Assembly: GCA_965242805.1 (NCBI GenBank)
Contig: CBDETD010000002.1
Location: 5,332,001-5,396,000, forward strand
From: JANQEU01 sp965242805
Lineage (GTDB): Bacteria; Bacteroidota; Bacteroidia; Cytophagales; Cyclobacteriaceae
Length of the DNA stretch: 64,000 bases
Direction: 5' to 3'
Part shown: piece by piece, positions 28,601-35,713 of the stretch
How the letters are laid out: each line of letters begins with the position of its first letter
Numbering within the stretch: the first letter of the stretch is position 1
Program-made: the position numbers and the translations under genes
The notes under the pieces: model-generated
Told to the model about the DNA's origin: nothing
The model's input: the letters and a program-made list of their open reading frames with translations, nothing else
Databases searched by the model: none

Positions 28601-30807
28601 ATGGAACCATAGATCAAGCTGCTATAAGGATTGACGGTCGTCAAGTTGGGATCAATGATATGTATGAAGTTGATTCCACTTCAATAAAAAGCGGATTCAG
28701 CATTGCCGATGGAAAAGACATAAGGTCCCAGATCAATGCATTACTTGATTTTGCTGATCCGGTTGTGGGTAAACCGACCACTGCAAAAGGAAAAACGATT
28801 TTGGCGGGTATTGAAAATGATGAGTTGGCAGATTTGTCATCCAAAGGATTGTTTGACCTTAATAACTATATGCATGAATTTGCAAGTAATGCACTAGGTA
28901 ATGAATTAGTCAAATTGTCAAATCCTCTCACCTCCACCATTGGTAAACTGAACAACCAGTTAGTTGGAGAAGTCAGGATTCTCACCGAAAATGTGAATTC
29001 CGATGTAGGTGTAGTAATCAGTGATATTGTTGATGAAACTGCCAGTGAAATAGCTTCTTCCCTGTCTTCTCAAAGCCCGGAAGCTGACGGTGTCATTCAC
29101 AAAGTAGCTGAAAGTGTCAAAAGAGCCCTGATCCTAGAAACGGAAGGAACCTTATACCAGGCGGTAAACGACAACATCACTTTTCCAATTACGGACTTAC
29201 TTCAAAATCAAATACAACTAAGAATAGAGGCTTATCTTATGAATTCAGCTAAAAAGGCGGTGATCACGGCTTTTAATGGTAACAACTCGCCGCAAAAGAG
29301 TTTTGCAGTCTCTTCAAATGATTTTGAAAATGAACTTGATGCCATCGGAGAAGAGGTTGTCACTTTTCTCAATCCGGAAAATGTTGCTTTTAAGATCAGA
29401 TCCTTAGCGTCTGACGCCATCTCCAATATAGATGGAAATAGAATTGTAATGAGGATCAAACAGGGTGCAGCCGATGCAATGGTGGACTACATCGCAAAGA
29501 AAACATCCAGTGAGGTTGCAAAAATTGTAAACCGTGAACTCGAAGACGACATAGGTATTGAATCCCCTCTCAATATTGGAACGGCTATTTCGAAATTGGT
29601 AGCAGGTGGTAATTTCAAAGATGTACTTTCCGATCCTGTTATAGTTAAAGTTCGTTCTTCAGCTCTGGATCTCAACGGAGAGGTTTTTTTCACAGAAGAT
29701 CATCCCCTTTATGGCGACGTTTGGTCCGGCGCAGTTGATGTCCTTGTCAAGGTCCCCAAACCATTCACAGTGCAGGCGGCATACCTCAATGGGAGGGAGG
29801 AGAACACCCCCTTTTGGTTAGCGGAAATTGGTGGTTCAGCAGCAAGCGTTGTGAACACATCAAATGGTGCTCCCGATGGGGTGGAAAACATCGGGGGTAA
29901 AATGGAAAGGGCGATGGAGGTACCCCCCGGAGGTGTAAAAATGGGTATCGCTGAGATTATGGGCATCAGAGGTAGGGTATTTCATCATATGAAGCCTGAT
30001 GCTTTGAATGATATTGTACCCGACCCTCAACAAAGGTTGGGCGCTTATTTCCATATGGTTTTGTTTGGACCTAAGAATGGTGACCAGTTAAGAATGGAGC
30101 TGGAAGCTGAAGTTAACACATTCAAAACCGGAGATCTTACGGTGTCTTTCTTTGGTGGGATCCAAATGGACAATGTCAATCCAAAAGTATTGGAAGTGGA
30201 TCCTGATGCTGCCATACAAGGGGAAATTGAACTTAAATACAATTCTTTTGAATCACACTTTTTCGGTTATGCTGCGGTCAGGCTACGAAAGCTGGCACTT
30301 TGTGCAGAGGGAAGTCTCTTGGTAGATGTGAAACCTGGAGCCTGGCGCATCGCACTGGGTACTCGCGAACAAAGGCTTGGTTTTGTCCCTGCCTGTGCAG
30401 GGCCTGCTTATTATGGTTGGTTGGATCTGAATCAAAGCACAGCTGAACTCGGTCTAGGGCTTGGATTGGCATTTTATTTAAGCACAGGAATCAACTTGAA
30501 GATTGCTCGATTGGCAGTGGTGGTGGATGCCGGAATAAATGTGAACGCGTTTGTTGTGGCTCAGTATAAACCTTTGACCATTAATGAAGTCGGTGTGTTC
30601 GTAGAGATGTGGGCCAGGTTACTGATCGCATACAAAATGGCAGTAAAAAGCGGAGAAATCGAATTACTTGATACCTACCTGTACGCATCAGCTATTTTAA
30701 GATTCAATCCATCTCCTTCCGCATTATATGGAGAATTGAAGGGGCATGTGCGCGTCCTGAGAATCCTCAAATTTGATTTTGAGAAGAACTTTGAGTTAGA
30801 AGTTTGA
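25669..30807 (+). CDS. 1712-residue exported protein with Ig/FN3-like and coiled regions
   Basis: It starts at TTG with a signal peptide ending FTDLYA-Q. Residues about 35-440 contain several Ig/fibronectin-III-like repeats (PPLIISPTSGEMI ... KSYIFQVQVQDV; TIELVYPEQNGGF ... TKYVWQVIGF). The middle, to about 900, is beta-rich and unrecognised. Residues about 950-1340 are helical and low in aromatics (MSQLETDLLQNLDNISQRLL, ETASEIASSLSSQSPEADGV). The C-terminal third is again beta-rich with hydrophobic, Gly-rich segments (AELGLGLGLAFYLSTGINLK), possibly a barrel or surface domain. Large proteins with this N-terminal pattern occur in Bacteroidota, but I cannot assign a function. A small lipoprotein gene follows directly. 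Confidence 0.8.
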   Translation: MNNLITLNTPSGKRYLIIGLFLLEFFVFTDLYAQIRDRYPADVAPSVGIPYSLFLEDYYDDVKQLLSANILFNDFNESSWTFKIRLRMESSDIKITNTPGFTPSIPIIVNPGALYHLTGSEWTEYFDPVNQIFEGPGANTIEKLGRLPEGFYTIYVQVLDYDTGEALSQENSVSFWVGLQNPPLIISPTSGEMIGTKTSQINFSWQQFNLQSPNIDHSLQYTLRIWELTDDLADPMNALSNGQALPVFESEPLITTSYLYGLSDPILETGKSYIFQVQVQDVRRRDVFKNQGKSEFHHFYFGFPTGNTIELVYPEQNGGFRKNVSRTLQWKPIENRVPGQWVDYQIQVAELEEEEDPELALFDVDYSTNLFTDRNYDLGIRIDDFNIKPKTKYVWQVIGFSDEIEVGRSPPGIFHGPPLFENIYAGRHRIEVDYVNGDISNLTGGGKVRLSSDSESWTDVKFENLSLTDHGGYYYIEKGEIIYEFDAPQHIAFSAEVASNPDGNFTISKARLDSQGLSVYGHFSVNIPFPIFSTEEMGIKSEEQWIGYDYFIVFGSLDFMRDYSFLLLEPYNYQLTLYQSSSFFFDTDTYRLSVDGNLGLPEKIKDFDPTRSAQLPFFNQEQIDYLNNDDALNISPLKVVPNTQIRLIPLSYTIDLSDAKSPTFSGHHENWKGTVFNEFMISFPEEVDDRLQYKHGDFVQESVTFGDSIFAYMDSKGLTASYVRDFSSSEFGTFNSFPASANHLRVEIIDNSVTRDSRFSGSIKIPLLSETESFDFIIPVSDYGFEQGTMTDLVGKQYSHNPGNLDQAILIDVKRAVFEDMNRLSITADMSWPSLDLVMELVGGLKIWGNYNLGFHTPEGSIALDYQVNAKIGEYPITVDAISAGRSQGHYGFGISGKVLLGEDVSGNEGAPSFNMYSIVKNDLLPGTYKPESKLYNNIQVADSENTVETLREEMSQLETDLLQNLDNISQRLLSEIDGTIDQAAIRIDGRQVGINDMYEVDSTSIKSGFSIADGKDIRSQINALLDFADPVVGKPTTAKGKTILAGIENDELADLSSKGLFDLNNYMHEFASNALGNELVKLSNPLTSTIGKLNNQLVGEVRILTENVNSDVGVVISDIVDETASEIASSLSSQSPEADGVIHKVAESVKRALILETEGTLYQAVNDNITFPITDLLQNQIQLRIEAYLMNSAKKAVITAFNGNNSPQKSFAVSSNDFENELDAIGEEVVTFLNPENVAFKIRSLASDAISNIDGNRIVMRIKQGAADAMVDYIAKKTSSEVAKIVNRELEDDIGIESPLNIGTAISKLVAGGNFKDVLSDPVIVKVRSSALDLNGEVFFTEDHPLYGDVWSGAVDVLVKVPKPFTVQAAYLNGREENTPFWLAEIGGSAASVVNTSNGAPDGVENIGGKMERAMEVPPGGVKMGIAEIMGIRGRVFHHMKPDALNDIVPDPQQRLGAYFHMVLFGPKNGDQLRMELEAEVNTFKTGDLTVSFFGGIQMDNVNPKVLEVDPDAAIQGEIELKYNSFESHFFGYAAVRLRKLALCAEGSLLVDVKPGAWRIALGTREQRLGFVPACAGPAYYGWLDLNQSTAELGLGLGLAFYLSTGINLKIARLAVVVDAGINVNAFVVAQYKPLTINEVGVFVEMWARLLIAYKMAVKSGEIELLDTYLYASAILRFNPSPSALYGELKGHVRVLRILKFDFEKNFELEV

Positions 30808-30836
30808 TAAATTGATTGACAAAATCAAATTCCATC

Positions 30837-31271
30837 ATGTACTTGCGAAAAGGTATATGTCTGATCGCACTCATTCTTATTAGCTGTCAGGATCATGAGG
30901 ATGCTATCTACAAGATTTTCCCTCTGAAGGTTAATGTCAAAAATGAATCCATAGATATTGATTGCTTTCATGGAATTGAGATTCATTTCGAGGAAATTGA
31001 GAAAGTCGAATTGACTGAGGAAATGCCAGAGATCATTGTTAGAGTAGGGGGAACAAGCATTCCCGAGAAGGTTAAATATGGAAATTATAAGATCAAAGAT
31101 TTGGGAACAGTAAAACTATTCATGCAGTCGGAGGAACCTCCTATAGTAAAATTACATTTAGTAGGAGATGATTATGTTTTCATCAATTTTGCCAAAATAT
31201 CGAAGACCAGGAAAGTCTATGATTTCATCCTTGACCGTATGGAAAAGTACTATAGTCAGAAATCGAGGTAG
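30837..31271 (+). CDS. small lipoprotein of unknown function
   Basis: About 144 residues from the ATG at 30837, giving MYLRKGICLIALILIS-C as lipoprotein signal. The rest is a short beta-rich domain with no motif I recognise. It starts 29 bases after the giant exported protein and is likely in the same operon. It may anchor or assist that protein, which is inference from position only. Its stop nearly abuts the converging HTH gene. Confidence 0.75.
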   Translation: MYLRKGICLIALILISCQDHEDAIYKIFPLKVNVKNESIDIDCFHGIEIHFEEIEKVELTEEMPEIIVRVGGTSIPEKVKYGNYKIKDLGTVKLFMQSEEPPIVKLHLVGDDYVFINFAKISKTRKVYDFILDRMEKYYSQKSR

Positions 31272-31272
31272 A

Positions 31273-31491
31273 TTATTGCCAGAGGGTTTCCTGGATCTTT
31301 TTATAACCTGCTTTCTGCAACAATTGCTCCATTCTGTCCAGGCTGATCCCCCAGGACATCGGGTAGTCAGGAAATTCGGAGATATTCCGTCTCCACGAAC
31401 GGATGGTCGCGTCACTTACCTCCAGTTGGTGATGAATGCCCCTTTTTCCAATTAACAATTTAAAGGCCTCTCTCGTGGATTTACCGGACAT
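31273..31491 (-). CDS. small HTH DNA-binding protein
   Basis: 72 residues. The segment KRGIHHQLEVSDATIRSWRR reads as a helix-turn-helix with a recognition helix, and the C-terminal half (SLDRMEQLLQKAGYKKIQE) is helical. Small proteins of this kind appear in Bacteroidota genomes and phages, but their targets are unknown. Three TTTCCACA repeats at 11-bp spacing lie 75-105 bases upstream of its start and could be its own operator. It converges on the small lipoprotein gene with one base between the stops. Confidence 0.65.
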   Translation of the reverse strand: MSGKSTREAFKLLIGKRGIHHQLEVSDATIRSWRRNISEFPDYPMSWGISLDRMEQLLQKAGYKKIQETLWQ

Positions 31492-31566
31492 CAGATATGT
31501 GTATTGAATATTATTTCAAAATGATGGCTAAAAATAATTCAAGGCTAGTTTTTCTCACTGATGGTG

Positions 31567-31596
31567 TTTCCACATTCTTTCCACAGTGTTTCCACA
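31567..31596 (-). promoter_or_regulatory. three TTTCCACA repeats with 11-bp phasing
   Basis: TTTCCACA occurs at 31567-31574, 31578-31585 and 31589-31596, each start exactly 11 bases after the last, so all three lie on one face of the helix. The core TCCACA equals the 3' part of a DnaA box (TTATCCACA), although positions 1 and 3 of the 9-mer differ. It sits between the terminator at 31605 and the HTH gene, so it is most likely a binding site controlling that gene. Confidence 0.5.
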
Positions 31597-31604
31597 TAGT
31601 GCGT

Positions 31605-31637
31605 AAAAAAAGCCCCATCACTTGAAGTGATAGGGCC
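31605..31637 (-). terminator. intrinsic terminator for the gene at 31696-32280
   Basis: On the minus strand a stem (right arm 31625-31636, left arm 31612-31623, one mismatch) is followed by a run of seven T. It lies about 60 bases after the stop of the exported protein gene. Confidence 0.85.
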
Positions 31638-31695
31638 CCACTGTAACCTATGAACCGAATGTCTAATTAGCCAGAATGACCAATTTAGACACGTA

Positions 31696-32280
31696 TTACA
31701 GGATTTCCCTGATATACGATTTTCTACCTGATATCGAGATCGTCAAATCCTTATTTCGGAGCTGACTTACATCAAACAACTGTTCGAAATTTGAGTCCCG
31801 ATGGTATGTCTTCTTATATAAAATACGTTTGTCACTATCACTCAAGGTGACTGTGACGGGTGTATTATCATGCAAAACCTTGACCATGTACTTTCCATCT
31901 TCCACTTCCCTGATCTCTGCAATAACATCTTCCATATACATTTTACTGTTAAAGACGTTTTGCTCATGTTTTATATCATCACCTCGAACGGAAATCCTGT
32001 ATGTTCCCTGATCCTGCAATGACAAATCAATAGGTAAAGTGAAGGATTTGTTGTATCTAATGGATTCTTCAAAGACCTTCTGTCCCGATTCCTTGTAGAT
32101 TTCTACGTCGACCTGACCTTTCTGGTTGTCTAAAACAGTTAAATTAACTTTTCCTTCATCCTGTAATTCGATGGAAACAGGCTTAAGTTCTGCCCTTTTT
32201 TCGCCTGTTAGAATGCCTTGTGCCATTCCTGTTCCTAAGAAAATAGCACATACCGCAATAGATAGAATTAATTTTTTCAC
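31696..32280 (-). CDS. exported beta-rich protein, unknown
   Basis: 194 residues with a signal peptide (MKKLILSIAVCAIFLGTGMA-Q). Two similar beta-sandwich-like halves can be seen: VNLTVLDNQKGQVDVEIYKE ... FTLPIDLSLQDQGTYRISVR and VKVLHDNTPVTVTLSDSD ... EQLFDVSQLRNKDLTISI. This resembles the Ig-like folds of periplasmic or T9SS-type tail domains, but the protein has no recognisable sorting signal. Function unknown. It forms its own transcription unit, with a terminator 60 bases downstream. Confidence 0.8.
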   Translation of the reverse strand: MKKLILSIAVCAIFLGTGMAQGILTGEKRAELKPVSIELQDEGKVNLTVLDNQKGQVDVEIYKESGQKVFEESIRYNKSFTLPIDLSLQDQGTYRISVRGDDIKHEQNVFNSKMYMEDVIAEIREVEDGKYMVKVLHDNTPVTVTLSDSDKRILYKKTYHRDSNFEQLFDVSQLRNKDLTISISGRKSYIREIL

Positions 32281-32397
32281 AATATTTTAAGTTTTGACCT
32301 ATAGTTAAAACGATTTTAGGAGGCCATACACTTATTTCTGGACATAAAAGGATAAATACGTATGTGAGGGGTAAAATACTGAGATATGCGGAATTGC

Positions 32398-33567
32398 CTA
32401 ATCAGTAAGGACGTTGGTGATAAAGGTAGATTTGAACAACAACCACAACAAGAAAAATATAATTGCCCATCTTAAATATATGTAGTAGTAATCCGTAGTG
32501 TCCTTATATCTGGTTTCTTTGATCTCAGCTTTTTCAAGCTCGTCGATTTCAGCGAATACTGTTTCCAATGCTCGTTCATCTGAGACTCTGTAAAAGTTTC
32601 CATTACCAATACGAGCTATCTCACGGAGATTGGTTTCATCCAAAGTGTTCTCTACATATCTTGTTCGACCAAAAAAGTCTTTGCCAAAAGGGACTTTGCC
32701 TTCCTTTCCAATGGCAATTGTATAGATCTTGATATCGTAAGCTGCAGCAAGTTTGGCAGATGTAATGGGATCAATGTTTCCTGCAGTGTTGTCGCCATCA
32801 CTTAAGAGGATCATCACTTTCGATTTGGAGTCAGATTCTCTTAGGCGATTGATCCCAACCGCTAACGCACTTCCAATGGCTGTACCTCTATTTTCGATCA
32901 GGTCAAAGTTTATGTCTTCAATATAATTTTCCAATAGTTCATAATCGGTGGTCAATGGGGATCTGGAATAGGCGTCTCCTGAAAAAACTACCAGACCAAT
33001 TCGGTCCTGAAACCTTCCACCCACAAAATCTCGAGCTACCCTTTTGGCGGATTCCAACCGGTTTGGACGAAAATCCTGGATCTGCATGGATTCGGATATG
33101 TCAATTACCAACATTATATCGATTCCTTCGCTCCATTGTTCCACTTGTTCATTGGTGGTTTGAGGACGTGCGAGGGCAAATATTATCAGAACGAAAGCGA
33201 GGATCAGGAAAATGGGGGGTAAGAATCGGAGAAAACTAACAGGATCATTTTTTATATCCTGTTTCATAAGTGCAACAGGTAACTTTTGTCTTGTTCGGTA
33301 TACCACATAGTTTCGGATCAGCCATATTAGTGGTACTACCAGGATCATATAAAACCATATTGAATTCTGCCATTCAAATGATTGAAGAGTTTCAGGAAAG
33401 AACCACCTAATGGCCAGCCAATCAATTTGTTCGTTAGATTGAATTTGAGGTATTGAATTGATGATCCATCGGATCAATAATATGAAAACAAGAATTACGA
33501 GATATATTGGTTTGAATATTCTCGTTTTTCTATTTTCGTCAGGCTTCTGTGTTTCAGTTGTCGCCAT
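32398..33567 (-). CDS. batA: BatA-like VWA-domain membrane protein
   Basis: 389 residues. Two or three hydrophobic segments occupy the first 130 residues (IYLVILVFILLIRWIINS; FLPPIFLILAFVLIIFALA), followed by a VWA domain with an intact MIDAS (VIDISESM ... LLSDGDNTAGN) and a C-terminal span. BatA-like proteins occur in Bacteroides aerotolerance clusters with DUF58 and MoxR proteins. The start overlaps the preceding gene by 14 bases. It is the last gene of a three-gene operon. Confidence 0.88.
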   Translation of the reverse strand: MATTETQKPDENRKTRIFKPIYLVILVFILLIRWIINSIPQIQSNEQIDWLAIRWFFPETLQSFEWQNSIWFYMILVVPLIWLIRNYVVYRTRQKLPVALMKQDIKNDPVSFLRFLPPIFLILAFVLIIFALARPQTTNEQVEQWSEGIDIMLVIDISESMQIQDFRPNRLESAKRVARDFVGGRFQDRIGLVVFSGDAYSRSPLTTDYELLENYIEDINFDLIENRGTAIGSALAVGINRLRESDSKSKVMILLSDGDNTAGNIDPITSAKLAAAYDIKIYTIAIGKEGKVPFGKDFFGRTRYVENTLDETNLREIARIGNGNFYRVSDERALETVFAEIDELEKAEIKETRYKDTTDYYYIYLRWAIIFFLLWLLFKSTFITNVLTD

Positions 33568-34450
33568 GTTTTAATTGTTCCAATTTACGGTCATACCGAT
33601 TTTGTGTAAAGTCCTCAATGGATTGAAAACTTTTATAGATCTGGTGATCGATTATTCCTCCATAGATCGATCGATCTATCGAATGTAAGGCATCGCTCAA
33701 TTCACCTGTATAATCGTAACGGAGGATTTCGGAGGTAGTCAGTTTGCTAAATGGTTCTTTCTCCAGTTTTTCACAATATTTCTTCCAATATGAAACGGCT
33801 TCTTCTGTAATCAAAGTTGATTGATCTTCCTTCAATTTGCTGATATAATAGGACAGCTTCTCATTGAATTTTAAATAGTCCCTCCTTAGTCTTCGTATTT
33901 TTAATTTTCTTCTGATCTTATTTCCAAATAAGACATAGCCAATGAGCAAGATCAGAGCGAGAGTTCCAATTATGATCCAAAGCAGGGGAAAGTTGAATAT
34001 TCTCTTGACATACTGATAATTAAAATTGGATTTCATTTGAGTTGTGTCCGAGACCACTTCCACTAAATCCCTGAAGAGAATGCTATCCTTAGGTGAAAAA
34101 ACTGTAATAGAATCCTGCTCATCTAGTATGATAACCGGTAATTCAAGGTATTGCACCTTTTCGATTTCGAAAGATTGAATCGAATAAACCGTACTGTCAA
34201 TAGCCTTGCTATCTATTAATCGCGTAGGCTCGTAGTATTTTGAAAGGTATTCCCATGGTGTGAAGTTGTAATTGCTATCCGGAAATAAGATCTCCGTCTC
34301 CTCATTGTATTTTGCAGTGATCCAGAAATGAACTTCTTCCCCTATGGAAAGACTGTCTTCAAGGAATCCTGCGTTTATATTTAAATCCTGGGCGTTGATC
34401 GTCGAGAATCCAGTCAAGAAAACTAGGAAGAAGCTTAACTTACCTTGCAC
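33554..34450 (-). CDS. exported single-span protein of the Bat cluster
   Basis: 298 residues with a signal peptide (MQGKLSFFLVFLTGFSTINA-Q), a beta-rich outer part, one span at about 150-175 (LLWIIIGTLALILLIGYVLF), and a basic helical inner part. Proteins with this layout normally sit between DUF58 and BatA in Bacteroidota Bat clusters. It overlaps both neighbours (11 and 14 bases), so all three are coupled. The biochemical role is unknown. Confidence 0.8.
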   Translation of the reverse strand: MQGKLSFFLVFLTGFSTINAQDLNINAGFLEDSLSIGEEVHFWITAKYNEETEILFPDSNYNFTPWEYLSKYYEPTRLIDSKAIDSTVYSIQSFEIEKVQYLELPVIILDEQDSITVFSPKDSILFRDLVEVVSDTTQMKSNFNYQYVKRIFNFPLLWIIIGTLALILLIGYVLFGNKIRRKLKIRRLRRDYLKFNEKLSYYISKLKEDQSTLITEEAVSYWKKYCEKLEKEPFSKLTTSEILRYDYTGELSDALHSIDRSIYGGIIDHQIYKSFQSIEDFTQNRYDRKLEQLKHGDN

Positions 34451-35324
34451 GTTGTGGGTTGGTTTTGTTTCTGTGAGCGAACAGCTTGATAAGTTTGGGT
34501 ACGTAATCTTCTTGGGTGTCTATAGCTAAATAACTCACATCATTACGACGACAAAAATCATCCAGGGTTTCGGTGTTTTCACGATATGTTTTTCCCATCA
34601 GACTTTTAAACTTATCTGAACTAGTGTTGATCCAAATATTTCTCTTTGATTCTTTTTCATAGAGAGGAACTATTCCCAGACTTGGAAAATCACTCTCTCT
34701 TTGATCAAATAATTGGACAACAATCAAATCGTGTTTTCTGGCCATTCCCTTCAGATTGTGCATGTAGTCATCATCTACAAAATCAGAGATTATGAAAATG
34801 ATACTCCTTCTTTTGATGAGATTGAGGGTAAACTTCAGAGCTTTGCTAATATTAGTTTTGAGTGACTCAGGCTTTAAGCTGAATAACGCATTCACTATTT
34901 CATAGGAATGTTTACTACCCTTGGCAGGTTTTACGTATTTCTCAAGTTGATCCGAAAAGCATATCATACCCACCTGACTGTTTTCTTTGATAGCGGAGAT
35001 AGCAAGAAGGGCGGTAATTTCCTTTCCAATATCTATTTTTTGTTGACCTTCCCTGCCTATTTCCTGTGAAGCTGACACATCGAGAATAAAAAAGACAGTT
35101 TGTTCTTTTTCCTCCTTGAAGGTTTTCACGTACGTACCATGCCCCTTGGCAGTTACATTCCAGTCAATGGTCCTCACATCATCTCCATATTGATATTGTC
35201 TCACATCATCAAATTCCAATCCGGATCCTTTGAATATGGACTGGAAGTCACCTTGCATCTGGGAATTGATGGCTTTACGGACCCTTATCTCGTATTTCCT
35301 TAGTTTTTTGAGGATTTCCTTCAC
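34440..35324 (-). CDS. DUF58 domain protein of the Bat cluster
   Basis: 294 residues. DUF58 features are GSGLEFDDVRQYQYGDDVRT followed by IDWNVTAKGHGTYVK, and a degenerate VWA-like fold (FFILDVSASQEIG, IIFISDFVDDDYMHNL). These soluble proteins usually partner a MoxR ATPase and Bat membrane proteins. No MoxR gene lies in this cluster: the operon begins here and the gene upstream is divergent. Identification is firm. Confidence 0.9.
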   Translation of the reverse strand: MKEILKKLRKYEIRVRKAINSQMQGDFQSIFKGSGLEFDDVRQYQYGDDVRTIDWNVTAKGHGTYVKTFKEEKEQTVFFILDVSASQEIGREGQQKIDIGKEITALLAISAIKENSQVGMICFSDQLEKYVKPAKGSKHSYEIVNALFSLKPESLKTNISKALKFTLNLIKRRSIIFIISDFVDDDYMHNLKGMARKHDLIVVQLFDQRESDFPSLGIVPLYEKESKRNIWINTSSDKFKSLMGKTYRENTETLDDFCRRNDVSYLAIDTQEDYVPKLIKLFAHRNKTNPQRAR

Positions 35325-35371
35325 CTAGGGTAATTTTGCGCTCAAAATTATAATAACGCAATTTTTTTTAA

Positions 35372-35713
35372 ATGCGGCGATGCTTATTTCTCTTTATTAT
35401 TATTCTAGCGGCTGGTTGCAGATCGGAATCTGAAATCCCGGAGAACATTATTCCCAAAGATAAAATGATGGAAATACTCACTGAATTTCACCTCTTGGAG
35501 TCGAAAATTGAAAACCTATATATTCCAAATGATAGTGCCAGGATGGTTTATAATCATTTCGAGCCGCAGGTCTTTGAAAAGTACGGGGTCGATTCCGCAA
35601 ACTATATGGAGAGTCTATCATTCTACCTCGACCATCCAGAATTACTACATGACATTTACGAAGGGGTCGTGGATAGCTTAATGGTGAGAGAAAAAAGTCA
35701 CAGGATCGATTAA
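35372..35713 (+). CDS. DUF4296 lipoprotein
   Basis: 113 residues with lipobox IILAAG-C. It matches the DUF4296 pattern: IIPKDKMMEILTEFHLLESK near the start and YGVDSANYMESLSFYL in the middle. Such short lipoproteins are common in Bacteroidota, with no known function. Its TAA overlaps the mutS2 ATG by one base (TAATG), so the two are coupled. Confidence 0.85.
   Translation: MRRCLFLFIIILAAGCRSESEIPENIIPKDKMMEILTEFHLLESKIENLYIPNDSARMVYNHFEPQVFEKYGVDSANYMESLSFYLDHPELLHDIYEGVVDSLMVREKSHRID

Noticed and set aside
31567..31596. A chromosomal origin, from the DnaA-box-like repeats.
   Set aside because: The 9-mers deviate at two positions from TTATCCACA, no AT-rich unwinding element or dnaA/dnaN gene is near, and only three copies are present.
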